Shown here piece by piece: positions 52,305 through 60,286 of a stretch of 64,000 nt of DNA. Below the pieces are notes generated by a model. The model was not told the DNA's origin. It searched no databases and saw only the letters and a program-made list of their open reading frames with translations. The stretch's first letter is position 1. Each line of letters opens with the position of its first letter. The DNA lies in NCBI RefSeq assembly GCF_032108445.1, contig NZ_CP134876.1, forward strand, positions 5,456,001 through 5,520,000, given 5' to 3'. Position numbers and translations under genes: made by a program. The DNA comes from Micromonospora halotolerans. Its GTDB lineage: Bacteria; Actinomycetota; Actinomycetes; Mycobacteriales; Micromonosporaceae.

Positions 52305-52703
52305 CTACCGCTGTGCGGTGGCGGGTGGGGTGCGGGTGAGTTGGTCGATCCGGCGCAGCCGGCCGTCGGGCGCCAGCCGGCCGAACATGTGGATCTCGGT
52401 GACGATCGTGCGGCCGCGGGTCACCGCCGTCATGGTGTAGCGGGCGGCGACCCGGTCGCCGCAGATCAGGGTGTCGTGGACGTGGAGGTCGCACCGGGTC
52501 ACGTTCCGGCGGGCCGGGCGCGCGTGCGCGATCAGGCGCGCCCGGTCAAGGTGCAGTCCGTCGGTGAGCCAGGCGATGTCGGGCGTGTGGTAACGATCCA
52601 TCACCAGGTCCGGATCCTCGTCGCCGAAGGCCATCTCCTGCACGTACGACCGCAGGTAGTGGGCCAGGTCGTCGCGGGGAGTGGGACGTGCCTCGCTATG
52701 CAT
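52305..52703 (-). CDS. SnoaL/NTF2-like protein
   Basis: 132-residue cone-shaped alpha+beta barrel protein: LAHYLRSYVQEMAFGDEDPDLVMDRYHTPDIAWLTDG is a typical SnoaL-like start, and VTRCDLHVHDTLICGDRVAARYTMTAV is the sheet. No catalytic set can be read with certainty. It could bind or modify a small hydrophobic molecule. ATG start at 52703. Divergent from a TetR gene, with which it shares a 34-bp palindrome, so TetR probably represses both. Confidence 0.8.
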   Translation of the reverse strand: MHSEARPTPRDDLAHYLRSYVQEMAFGDEDPDLVMDRYHTPDIAWLTDGLHLDRARLIAHARPARRNVTRCDLHVHDTLICGDRVAARYTMTAVTRGRTIVTEIHMFGRLAPDGRLRRIDQLTRTPPATAQR

Positions 52704-52737
52704 GGGGTCCTCCGATCCCGGCTAGCTCTGACATTGC

Positions 52738-52771
52738 TGTCAAGGTTACGGACCCTTAGGTATCCTTGACA
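52738..52771. promoter_or_regulatory. TetR operator between divergent genes
   Basis: 34-bp palindrome with 12-bp arms TGTCAAGGTTAC (52738-52749) and GTATCCTTGACA (52760-52771), one mismatch, 10-base spacer. It covers the TATCCT -10-like box (52761-52766) of the leaderless tetR gene at 52775. Confidence 0.75.
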
Positions 52772-52774
52772 ATC

Positions 52775-53365
52775 GTGTCTGAGCAAAGCCCCCCGGAGCG
52801 GCGCCGCCGGATGCGTGCCGAGGCCCGCCGGAGCGTCGCCGCGATCCTCGACGCCGCGATCCAGGTGCTCGGGGAACGGCCGCAGGCCACCATGGAGGAC
52901 ATCGCCGCCGCCGCCGGCCTGTCCCGGCAGACCGTCTACGCGCACTTCCCGTCGCGGGACGCGCTGGTCGCCGCCGTGTTCCGCCGGATGACGGACGAGG
53001 TCCTCGCCGCGATGGACGCGGCCCGGCTCGACGAGGGGCCCGCGCCGGCGGCGTTGCTGCGCCTGTTGGACGTGAGCTGGCGGACCATCGACCGGTACCC
53101 GCCGCTCCCCGCGCCCGCCGCCGCCGACGACGACGAGCTGCACGAGCCGATCTTCGGCCCGCTCACCCGGCTGATCGTCCGCGGACAGCGGGCCGGTGAG
53201 TTCGACCGGGACGCCGCCCCGGGCTGGCTCATCGCCGCCACCGTCGCGCTCGGCCATGCCGCCTGGGCGCAGGTCACCACCGGCCGGATGCCCGCCACCG
53301 AGGCGCGGGCCGCGCTGCGGGTCGGCGTGCTGCGGCTGTACGGCGCGCAACCGCCCGCCGGCTGA
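52775..53365 (+). CDS. TetR family transcriptional regulator
   Basis: 196-residue repressor. HTH region: RRSVAAILDAAIQVLGERPQATMEDIAAAAGLSRQTVYAHFPSRDALVAAVF (about 18-68). The C-terminal domain is of the common TetR_C type without recognisable ligand motifs. GTG 52775 was chosen over a TTG at 52766, since the -10-like TATCCT ends 8 bases upstream and no Shine-Dalgarno sequence is present. Divergent from the SnoaL-like gene; shares the palindrome at 52738-52771. Confidence 0.9.
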   Translation: MSEQSPPERRRRMRAEARRSVAAILDAAIQVLGERPQATMEDIAAAAGLSRQTVYAHFPSRDALVAAVFRRMTDEVLAAMDAARLDEGPAPAALLRLLDVSWRTIDRYPPLPAPAAADDDELHEPIFGPLTRLIVRGQRAGEFDRDAAPGWLIAATVALGHAAWAQVTTGRMPATEARAALRVGVLRLYGAQPPAG

Positions 53366-53452
53366 CCGGATCGACCGGCACGATCGCCGGATCCCGGGCC
53401 GGCGCCGCCGCCCGTACGCTGGCCCGGGCCGGCACGGGAGCGGGGGAGCGGC

Positions 53453-55231
53453 ATGGGCGATCGGGCGCGGCTGGACCGGCGGAGCCTGCTCGCCGCCGCC
53501 GGTGGCCTCGTGGTCGCCGGGATCGGCGTGCCGGTCGGCCTGGCCGCCACCAGCGATTCGCCGCCCCCGGGGCGCGGACGGCGGCCGATCAGCATGGCCA
53601 TGCACCTGCACGCCTCGTTCAGCGAGGGGATCGCCAGCTACGCCGCCCACCTCGACCAGGCCCGCCGCAACGCCGTCGACGTGCTCTGGTGGACCGACCA
53701 CGACTTCCGCGTGGCCGCCCACGACCACCGCCGCACCGTCCACTTCGACGGCCCCGAGGAGCCGGAGGGCGGCCTGGCCTGGACCTGGACGGCGTCCACC
53801 GAGGGCGCGCTCACCGCGTCCGCCGCCGACTTCGTCGCCGCCCCCGCCGACGACCCCGGCCGGGCGCTGCGGCTCACCGCCGCCGGCGCCGGCACCCTCT
53901 GGTATGCCGGCAAGGCGTGGAACTGGACGCACACCGGGAACATCTCCGACACGACCCTGCACCTCGACGTGCTGCCCGAGGCCGCCGGCCCGGACGCCAC
54001 GCTGATCGTCGAGATCGCGCTGTCCCACCACCCGGCCGGCGCCGGCCGCCCCGCCGGCCAGCTCGTGCTGCGGTACCGCCTCGGGTCGGCGGCCGAGACC
54101 CGGCACCGCGCCGACGGCCGGCACGGCACCGTCGACCTGCCCGCCCCGCCCGGCGCCTGGCGGCGGCACACCCTCGACCTGCTCGCCGATGTGCGGCGGC
54201 TCTGGCCGGACCTGGTCGCCGGGGACAACTCGCTGCGCGGGCTGCGCCTCGGGGTGCAGGTCGCGGCCGGTGCCCGCGGCGCGTACGTGGTCGACCGGCT
54301 GGTCTTCGACCGGGCCCGGCGGGCCGGACAGGCCGGCGAGGAACTGCGCACCGAGGTGCTGCGCGGCTACGCCGGGGCGTACCCGGAGGTCACCCACCAC
54401 CGCGCGTACGAGGTGTCGATGGTCCGGCACCTCAACTGGTTCGGCGGCGACCAGACGCTGCCGAGCTTCCCGTCCCCGCCGTACCGGGACAACGACGCCG
54501 GGGCGACCGAGCGGATGGTCGAGTTCCTGCACGGCCACGGCGGGTTGGTCTGCTGGAACCACCCGCTCGACGTGGAACGGCGCGAGTCCCTGGCCCGGCT
54601 GCTGGTGGAGCGGTACGCACTGGGCGTCGACCTGATCGAGATCGGTCGGAATCCGGTCGACGACCACCTCTGGGCGTACGACGTGGCGGCCCGCAACGCG
54701 ATCCCGCTCACCGCCGTCGGGGTGACCGACGACCACGACGGCACCGACTGGCGCGCCGGGCGGGACCGGCACGTCACGTACGTCTGGGCGGCCTCCACGG
54801 GCCGCGATGACCTGGTGGCGGCGCTGCGCGCCGGGCAGGCCTGGTTCACCGACCTGGCCCGCTACCGGGGCGCCCTCGACCTGGAGATCGGCGGCCGCAG
54901 CGCGATGGGCGCCGTGGTGACCACCGACGCCACCGACCTGACCGTGCGGCTGCGCGCCACCGACCTCCCGGCCGGCACGACCCTTGAGGTGGTCACCGGG
55001 CCGGTCGACCTGGCGGGCGTCGCAGACCCGACACCGGCGATCAGGACCGGACAGGTCCCGTGGCGGCAGTTCCGCCAGGGCTGGCACGACCTGCCGGTGG
55101 AGGTCGGCGCCGGAACGTATCTGCGCACCCAGGTCCGGGGGCGGGACGGCGTGATCATCGGGGCCGGCAACCCGGTCTGGCTGCTGCGTAAGGCCCCACC
55201 GCGCGGCATCCCTCCGGCCCGCCGCTTCTGA
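53453..55231 (+). CDS. Tat-exported PHP-domain phosphoesterase-like protein
   Basis: 592-residue secreted protein. Tat signal LDRRSLLAAAGGLVVAGIGVPVGLAA. The metal-ligand motifs of the PHP fold are split by an insert of roughly 300 residues: SMAMHLHASFSEG and VDVLWWTDHDF near the N-terminus, then GGLVCWNHPL, GVDLIEIGR and VGVTDDHDGTDW in residues about 360-460. The insert (about 100-300) looks like a beta-rich carbohydrate-binding-type domain. The C-terminal 120 residues form another beta-domain. Probably a metal-dependent phosphatase or phosphodiesterase outside the cell. ATG with GGGGGAG upstream. Followed by a long inverted repeat. Confidence 0.85.
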   Translation: MGDRARLDRRSLLAAAGGLVVAGIGVPVGLAATSDSPPPGRGRRPISMAMHLHASFSEGIASYAAHLDQARRNAVDVLWWTDHDFRVAAHDHRRTVHFDGPEEPEGGLAWTWTASTEGALTASAADFVAAPADDPGRALRLTAAGAGTLWYAGKAWNWTHTGNISDTTLHLDVLPEAAGPDATLIVEIALSHHPAGAGRPAGQLVLRYRLGSAAETRHRADGRHGTVDLPAPPGAWRRHTLDLLADVRRLWPDLVAGDNSLRGLRLGVQVAAGARGAYVVDRLVFDRARRAGQAGEELRTEVLRGYAGAYPEVTHHRAYEVSMVRHLNWFGGDQTLPSFPSPPYRDNDAGATERMVEFLHGHGGLVCWNHPLDVERRESLARLLVERYALGVDLIEIGRNPVDDHLWAYDVAARNAIPLTAVGVTDDHDGTDWRAGRDRHVTYVWAASTGRDDLVAALRAGQAWFTDLARYRGALDLEIGGRSAMGAVVTTDATDLTVRLRATDLPAGTTLEVVTGPVDLAGVADPTPAIRTGQVPWRQFRQGWHDLPVEVGAGTYLRTQVRGRDGVIIGAGNPVWLLRKAPPRGIPPARRF

Positions 55232-55261
55232 CCCGACGTCGCCGAGCTTCGGGCGCGGTCT

Positions 55262-55312
55262 CAGATCTTGGCGAGTTTCCGTTCGTCGCTGACGCCAATT
55301 CGCCAAGATCTG
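55262..55312. repeat. long inverted repeat (hairpin or REP-like element)
   Basis: 16-bp arms with one mismatch (55262-55277 and 55297-55312; the outer 13 bp, CAGATCTTGGCGA, are perfect) and a 19-base spacer, 30 bases after the PHP stop. Base composition is richer in A/T than its surroundings. It may be a bidirectional terminator or a copy of a dispersed intergenic palindrome. Confidence 0.65.
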
Positions 55313-55406
55313 CCGCCTGTGGTCGCCGAGGCCGACAGGCGTGAAGGGCGGCGGAGCGGGTAGGCGCGCGGCCGGGAGGCGGGCGCCTCCGGGATCGAGG
55401 GGGACC

Positions 55407-56321
55407 ATGGCAGCCGCCGTCGTCGTCGTGCTGGTCATCGTCGTCGCGCTCGTGGTGCTCGTGGCGTCGCTGAGCATCCGGCTGGTGCAGCAGTACCAGC
55501 GCGGTGTGGTGTTCCGCTTCGGCCGGGTGCTGGAGCACATCCGGCAGCCCGGCTTCCAGGTCATCATCCCGGTGGCCGACCGGATGGTGCGGGTGAGCAT
55601 GCAGACCACGGTGATCGGGGTCCCCGCGCAGGGCGTGATCACCCGGGACAACGTCACGCTCACCGTCGACGCGGTCGTCTACTACCGGGTGGTCGACCCG
55701 GTGAAGGCCCTGGTGAACGTCCGTGACTACCCGTCGGCGGTGCTGCAGGTCGCGCAGACCGCGCTGCGGTCGGTGATCGGCAAGGCGGACCTGGACACGC
55801 TGCTGCGCGACCGGGACCGGATCAACGCGGAGCTGAAGACGGTCATCGACGCGCCCACCGAGAAGCCGTGGGGCCTGCTCATCGAGCGGGTGGAGGTCAA
55901 GGACGTGGCGCTGCCGGAGGGGATGAAGCGGTCGATGTCCCGGCAGGCCGAGGCGGAGCGGGAACGCCGGGCCCGGGTGATCGCGGCGGACGGCGAGTTC
56001 CAGGCGTCGCGGCGGCTCGCCGACGCCTCGCGGGCGATGGCGAACACGCCGGGGGCGTACCAGCTGCGGCTGCTCCAGACCGTGGTGGACGTGGCGGCGG
56101 AGAAGAACAGCACCCTGGTCATGCCGTTCCCGGTGGAACTGCTGCGCTTCTTCGACCGGCTCGCCGGCGGGGGCACCGAGCAGGCCGCACCGGCCGGGCC
56201 GGGCGCGACGGAGCAGGCCGTACCGGGCCCGGCGGAGCAGGCGGGTCCGGCGCTCGGGCCGGTCACGGAGGGCGTCGCCGCGGCCGCCGCCGACGGGGAG
56301 GGGCGGCGGCCGGCGCCATGA
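55407..56321 (+). CDS. slipin/SPFH-Band 7 membrane protein
   Basis: 304-residue stomatin-like protein. One N-terminal helix (VVVVLVIVVALVVLVASLSI, residues 5-24) is followed by the SPFH domain: RLVQQYQRGVVFRFGRVLEHIRQPGFQVIIPVADRMVRVSMQT, ITRDNVTLTVDAVVYYRVVDPVKALVNV and the RQAEAERERRARVIAADGEFQAS coiled coil. It assembles in the membrane as a scaffold; no NfeD partner gene is adjacent. ATG 55407 with GAGGGGG upstream. The last 45 residues are Ala/Pro/Gly-rich and disordered. Confidence 0.92.
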   Translation: MAAAVVVVLVIVVALVVLVASLSIRLVQQYQRGVVFRFGRVLEHIRQPGFQVIIPVADRMVRVSMQTTVIGVPAQGVITRDNVTLTVDAVVYYRVVDPVKALVNVRDYPSAVLQVAQTALRSVIGKADLDTLLRDRDRINAELKTVIDAPTEKPWGLLIERVEVKDVALPEGMKRSMSRQAEAERERRARVIAADGEFQASRRLADASRAMANTPGAYQLRLLQTVVDVAAEKNSTLVMPFPVELLRFFDRLAGGGTEQAAPAGPGATEQAVPGPAEQAGPALGPVTEGVAAAAADGEGRRPAP

Positions 56322-56330
56322 CGGTACTCC

Positions 56331-56355
56331 GTATATACCGATAGCCGGTATATGC
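56331..56355. promoter_or_regulatory. PadR operator and -10 box
   Basis: Inverted repeat GTATATACCG (56331-56340) and CGGTATATGC (56346-56355), 9 of 10 positions complementary, 5-base spacer. The right arm overlaps TATGCT (56351-56356), which lies 7 bases before the padR ATG and looks like a leaderless -10 box. Binding here would block padR transcription. Confidence 0.7.
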
Positions 56356-56363
56356 TCGCCGGC

Positions 56364-56711
56364 ATGACAGAGAGCCCCCTACGGGAACCGACGTTCCTGG
56401 TCCTCACCGCGCTGGCCGAGACACCCCGGCACGGCTACGCGGTCATCGAGGACGTGCTGCGCATCTCCGACGGGCGGGTCCGGTTGCGGGCCGGCACCCT
56501 CTACGCCGCCCTCGACCGGCTGCGCGCCGACGGCCTCATCGAGGTCGAGCGCGAGGAGGTCGTGCAGTCCCGGCTGCGCCGCTACTACCGACTCACCGCG
56601 CTGGGCGCGACCCGGCTCGCCGACGAGGTGGCCCGGCTGCGCCGCAACGCCGACACCGCGGGCCGCCGCCTGCGCGCCGCCGGCCTGCTGCCCGAGGGAG
56701 GGGTGGCGTGA
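56364..56711 (+). CDS. PadR family transcriptional regulator
   Basis: 115-residue winged-helix repressor: PTFLVLTALAETPRHGYAVIEDV at the N-terminus, RVRLRAGTLYAALDRLRADGLIEVEREE for the wing, then a short C-terminal dimer helix. ATG 56364 fits the family start and the leaderless promoter; a TTG/ATG further upstream would lie within the operator. Stop overlaps the next start by four bases; PadR genes followed by a membrane protein gene are a common pair. Confidence 0.92.
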   Translation: MTESPLREPTFLVLTALAETPRHGYAVIEDVLRISDGRVRLRAGTLYAALDRLRADGLIEVEREEVVQSRLRRYYRLTALGATRLADEVARLRRNADTAGRRLRAAGLLPEGGVA

Positions 56712-57784
56712 GCGCCGCCGAGCTGGAGCGCCGCTACCGCCGGCTGCTCGCCGTCCACCCCTGGGAACACCGCCGGGTGTACGAGGAGGAGATGGTGGCC
56801 GTCCTCCTGGCCGGTGCCCGGCCCGGGCAGACCCGGCCGGGGCTGCGGGACACGGTCGACCTGATCGGCGCCGGCCTGCGGGCCCGGCTGCGGGTGGGCG
56901 CACGGGGGTTCACCGAGCCGGCCTGGGCCGACGCCGCCGCCGTCACCGGCGTCCTCGTGGCGCTGGTGCTCTGCGCCGCGGCCGGGCGCAGCCTGCTCGA
57001 CCAGCTTCTGGTCGACCCGTCCCTGCCGCCACCGGTGCGCCCGGCCGGCCCCGACCTGGTCGACTGGCTGCGGGTGGCCGGCTGGGCGGCGGTGGCGGTG
57101 ACCGCCCTGGCCGGGTTGCCCCGCGTGGCCGCCGGCCTGGCCTGGACCGGCGTCGCCGGGTGGCTCGTGCTGGTCGGGCCGGGGGTGACCGACCAGCCGA
57201 CGTACGTGGTCGACACCCTGCCCCAGTTCGCCCTCGCCGTGGTGGCGGCCGCCGCGCTCACCGTGCCCGCCCCGGCCCGCCGGGCCGTCGCGGTCCTCGG
57301 CGTGCGCCGGCTCGTGGTGCTGGTGGCCGCCGGCCTCGCGGTGGTGTCGGTCCTGGCGGTCAGCCGGCTGGCCCGGCCACCCTTCCAGGTCGCCGCCGAC
57401 AGCCGCCCCGTCTACGTCCTCTACGACCTGGAAGCCCGCAGCGAGCTGGTGATCTGGCTCTACGTCGCCGGGCTCGCCGCCGCGGCCCTGGCCGCCGTCG
57501 CCGCCCTGGCGACCCTGGACCGGCCGGTCCGCCGGCGGGTCGCCGTCCTGCTGGCGCCGGTCGCCGCGCTGGCCCTGGTCATCGACACCGCGCTGGCCGG
57601 CTGGGCGGTGTCCACCGTGCACATGGGACACGCCATCGCGCTGGTGCCGGCCCAGTGGCTCCTGCTGGTGCTGGTCCCGCCGGTCACCTTCCTGGCCGGG
57701 GTGCTGCTGGTGCGTCGGCGCGAGGAGACGCTGCGGATGGTGGCGCTGGGCCGGGCCGCCGACCGGGAACGTCCCGCCAGCTGA
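56708..57784 (+). CDS. membrane protein of unknown function, PadR partner
   Basis: 358-residue protein. N-terminal ELERRYRRLLAVHPWEHRRVYEEEMVAVLLAGARPG is the short cytoplasmic motif (YRRLLAVHP...R..YEEEM) seen in many actinobacterial proteins encoded next to PadR regulators. Seven or eight hydrophobic segments follow. Function unknown; the pair may respond to membrane-active compounds. GTG start within a GTGA overlap. Confidence 0.82.
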   Translation: MSAAELERRYRRLLAVHPWEHRRVYEEEMVAVLLAGARPGQTRPGLRDTVDLIGAGLRARLRVGARGFTEPAWADAAAVTGVLVALVLCAAAGRSLLDQLLVDPSLPPPVRPAGPDLVDWLRVAGWAAVAVTALAGLPRVAAGLAWTGVAGWLVLVGPGVTDQPTYVVDTLPQFALAVVAAAALTVPAPARRAVAVLGVRRLVVLVAAGLAVVSVLAVSRLARPPFQVAADSRPVYVLYDLEARSELVIWLYVAGLAAAALAAVAALATLDRPVRRRVAVLLAPVAALALVIDTALAGWAVSTVHMGHAIALVPAQWLLLVLVPPVTFLAGVLLVRRREETLRMVALGRAADRERPAS

Positions 57785-57806
57785 GCCGCCGTCGGTGGCC
57801 TCGCGC

Positions 57807-59417
57807 TCAGGCCGGGGCCACCGGCGTCCGCTCGCCCGCCTGCTCCGGCACGGCGGCCGTGGCGACCGGCCCCGGCAGGGTGAAGACGAACCGGGCGCCG
57901 TCGGCGTAAGCGTCGTCCAGCCGGAGCGTGCCGCCGTGGTACTCGACGATCTTCTTGCAGATGGCCAGCCCGATGCCGGTGCCGTCGTAGGTGCCCCGGG
58001 CGTGCAGCCGCTGGAAGATCAGGAAGATCTTGTCGGCGTACCGGGGGTCGATGCCGATGCCGTTGTCCGCCACGGCGAACTCACAGCCGGCGTCGTCCCC
58101 GGTGACCGCCACCCGGATCCGGGGCGCCCGGTCGGGGTGCCGGAACTTGACGGCGTTGCCGAGCAGGTTCTGCCAGAGCATGGTGAGCAGCGTCGGGTCG
58201 CCGTGCACCACGGGCAGCGGGTCCGCCACGATCTCGGCGCCGGCCTCGGCGATCCGGTCGGAGAGGTTCGACTCGGCCTGGGCGAGTACGGCGGCCAGGT
58301 CCACCTCCCGGTCCTCGCCGTAGACCCGGCCGATCCGGGAGAACGCCAGCAGGTCGTTGATCAGGCTCTGCATCCGGGTCGCCCCGTCCACCGCGTACCC
58401 GATGTACTGCCGGGCCCGGTCGTCGAGCTGGTCGGCGTAGCGGCGGTGCAGCATCTGGCAGAACGACGCGACCTTGCGCAGCGGCTCCTGGAGGTCGTGC
58501 GAGGCCACGTAGGCGAACTGCTCCAGGTCCTCGTTGGACCGGCGCAGCTCGGCCGCCTGCTGTTCGAGGGCGTCCCGGTGCCGGCGGCTGGTGTGCAGCG
58601 CGTCGACCATCCGCTGCCGCATGGTCTCCACGTCAGCGGTGAGCCGGGCGATGTCGGCCGGCCCCTCCGCGGTGAGGCGGTGCTCGAAGTCGCCGCCGGC
58701 CACCCGGCGCACCGAGGCGCCCAGCCGGTCCAGCGGGCTTAGCACCGTGGTGCGGACCAGCACCGAGATGACGATGCTGGACAGCAGCAGGGTGGCCAGG
58801 ATCGCCACGAACAGGAGGTCGCGCAGCGCGCGGGCGTTGTCGAGGTCGGCCCGGCCGGCCGCCTGTTCCCGGTCCAGCCGGGCCTCCAGGCCGGTCAGCG
58901 CGGCCTGCGCGGCGTCGAACGCGACCCCGCCCTGCCGCACCACCGGCGCCAGCTCCGCCGCGCCCGCGCCGGCCCGCCGCGCGGCGATCAGCCGGGCCGG
59001 GTACTCGGCCCGCCAGCGTTCCGCGAGGGCCAGCGCGCCGTCCAGCTCACGGCGCGCGTCCGGCTCACCGGTGAGCAGGTCGCCGGCGCGCCGCGCGGTC
59101 GCGCGCTCGGCGGCCACCCCGTCCTCGTACCGGCGCAGCAGCTCCGGGTCGCCGGTCACCATGTACCCGCGGACCGCCGCCACCTGCTCCAGCAGGCCGC
59201 TCTCCAGCCGGCTCACCGCGGTGCGGGCCGGGGAGATGTGGTCGGCCAGCCGGTTGGAGACCGCGGCGGTGTGGGACAGGGCCGCCGCGCCGATCCCGCC
59301 GCCGGCGAGGACCAGCACCGTCATCCCGAGCATCATGACGCTCAGCCGCCGGCTCGTGGTCATCCCCGCCCGGCGTCCCTTGGTGACGGTCGTGGCCGCC
59401 GTCGCTGCGCTGCTCAC
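57807..59417 (-). CDS. membrane sensor histidine kinase with CHASE3-like, HAMP, HisKA and HATPase domains
   Basis: 536-residue kinase. First helix at about 27-48 (LSVMMLGMTVLVLAGGGIGAAAL), CHASE3-like extracytoplasmic helices (about 50-200), second helix LLFVAILATLLLSSIVISVLV, HAMP (VLSPLDRLGASVRRVAGGDFEHRL), coiled coil, then the phytochrome-type HisKA motif EDLEQFAYVASHDLQEPLRKVASF with phospho-acceptor His. HATPase: WQNLLGNAVKFRHPDR, VADNGIGIDPRYADKIFLIFQRLHARGTYDGTGIGLAICKKIVEYHGG. No response regulator gene is adjacent, so it is an orphan kinase. Confidence 0.93.
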   Translation of the reverse strand: MSSAATAATTVTKGRRAGMTTSRRLSVMMLGMTVLVLAGGGIGAAALSHTAAVSNRLADHISPARTAVSRLESGLLEQVAAVRGYMVTGDPELLRRYEDGVAAERATARRAGDLLTGEPDARRELDGALALAERWRAEYPARLIAARRAGAGAAELAPVVRQGGVAFDAAQAALTGLEARLDREQAAGRADLDNARALRDLLFVAILATLLLSSIVISVLVRTTVLSPLDRLGASVRRVAGGDFEHRLTAEGPADIARLTADVETMRQRMVDALHTSRRHRDALEQQAAELRRSNEDLEQFAYVASHDLQEPLRKVASFCQMLHRRYADQLDDRARQYIGYAVDGATRMQSLINDLLAFSRIGRVYGEDREVDLAAVLAQAESNLSDRIAEAGAEIVADPLPVVHGDPTLLTMLWQNLLGNAVKFRHPDRAPRIRVAVTGDDAGCEFAVADNGIGIDPRYADKIFLIFQRLHARGTYDGTGIGLAICKKIVEYHGGTLRLDDAYADGARFVFTLPGPVATAAVPEQAGERTPVAPA

Positions 59418-59449
59418 GGCAGCACATTAACCGAGTCGCGCGGACGCGC

Positions 59450-60286
59450 TCAGTCGAGCAGCCCGCCCCCGGTGGGCAGCGGCAGCTCGGGCAGCGGCAG
59501 CCCGGACACCGACACCGACGGCAGCGGCAGCGGCAGCCGGGGCAGCGGCAGCAGGGGACTGCCGGCCGGGCTGGGCGGACGGCTCGACCCGGCCCTCGGC
59601 GTGCCGCCCGAGGTGGCGGGGGCCGGCCGGGGCGTACCGGTGACGGTGGGCCTCGGGACGGCGGTGGGCGCGGGGGTGTCCGGGGCCGTGGCGGGCGGCG
59701 CGCCGGTCGGCGGCGCGGTCGCCGCGCGGGCGGCCGCCAGGTCGCGGGCCAGCACGTCGAGAGCGGCGCCCAGCCGGGTGACCGCCGCCGGGTCCTCGAC
59801 CCGGGCGAGGTCGCGGCGGCCCTGCGCGACCAGCGCCTCGGCGTCGTCGAGCCGGCCGGCGTCCAGGGCCGCGCGCGCCTTGTCGACGGTGTCCTCGATG
59901 CCGCGCACCTCGGCCTGCTGCGGGTGCAGCAGCCGCGTCAGCGACCAGAGCGGGCTGCCCGGTCCGGCGTCGCGGCTGCCGATGCCGACCCCCGAGACCA
60001 GGGCCAGCAGCGCCACGGCGGCGGCCGCCAGCCGCAGCGTCCAGGGGCGCGGGCGGCGGACCGGCCGTCGCGCGGGCGCCTCGCCGGCGGGTTCCGGCGC
60101 GCCGGGGCGGACCGCGGTGGCCGGCTCGTCGGCGAGTTCGGCTCGCCAGAGGGCGAGCACCCCGGCGAGCGCGTCGCCCTCGGGTGCGGCCTCGCCGCGG
60201 CCGAGCGCGTCGAGCAGCGCGTCGTCGCGCGCGATGGTCCCCAGGTCCATCGCGTCGTCGCCGTCGCCCGGCATCCGCCCGGTCAT
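59450..60286 (-). CDS. rsdA: anti-sigma factor of the RsdA type (DUF5667)
   Basis: 278-residue single-pass membrane protein. The cytoplasmic N-terminus has the sigma-D binding motif MDLGTIARDDALLDALGRGE and ALWRAELAD (residues 12-55). Membrane helix WTLRLAAAAVALLALVSGVGIG is at about 82-103. The outside part is a DUF5667-like helical region (RGIEDTVDKARAALDAGRLDDAEALVAQGRRDLARV) followed by a Thr/Pro-rich stalk and a Leu-Pro repeat tail. ATG overlaps the sigma gene stop by four bases. It probably holds the sigma factor at the membrane until released by proteolysis. Confidence 0.85.
   Translation of the reverse strand: MTGRMPGDGDDAMDLGTIARDDALLDALGRGEAAPEGDALAGVLALWRAELADEPATAVRPGAPEPAGEAPARRPVRRPRPWTLRLAAAAVALLALVSGVGIGSRDAGPGSPLWSLTRLLHPQQAEVRGIEDTVDKARAALDAGRLDDAEALVAQGRRDLARVEDPAAVTRLGAALDVLARDLAAARAATAPPTGAPPATAPDTPAPTAVPRPTVTGTPRPAPATSGGTPRAGSSRPPSPAGSPLLPLPRLPLPLPSVSVSGLPLPELPLPTGGGLLD
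59471..59556. repeat. Leu-Pro coding repeat
   Basis: Tandem short units of the form GGCAGCGGCAG, encoding the Leu-Pro tail of the anti-sigma protein (RLPLPLP, GLPLPELPLP). Imperfect and in frame. Confidence 0.6.
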
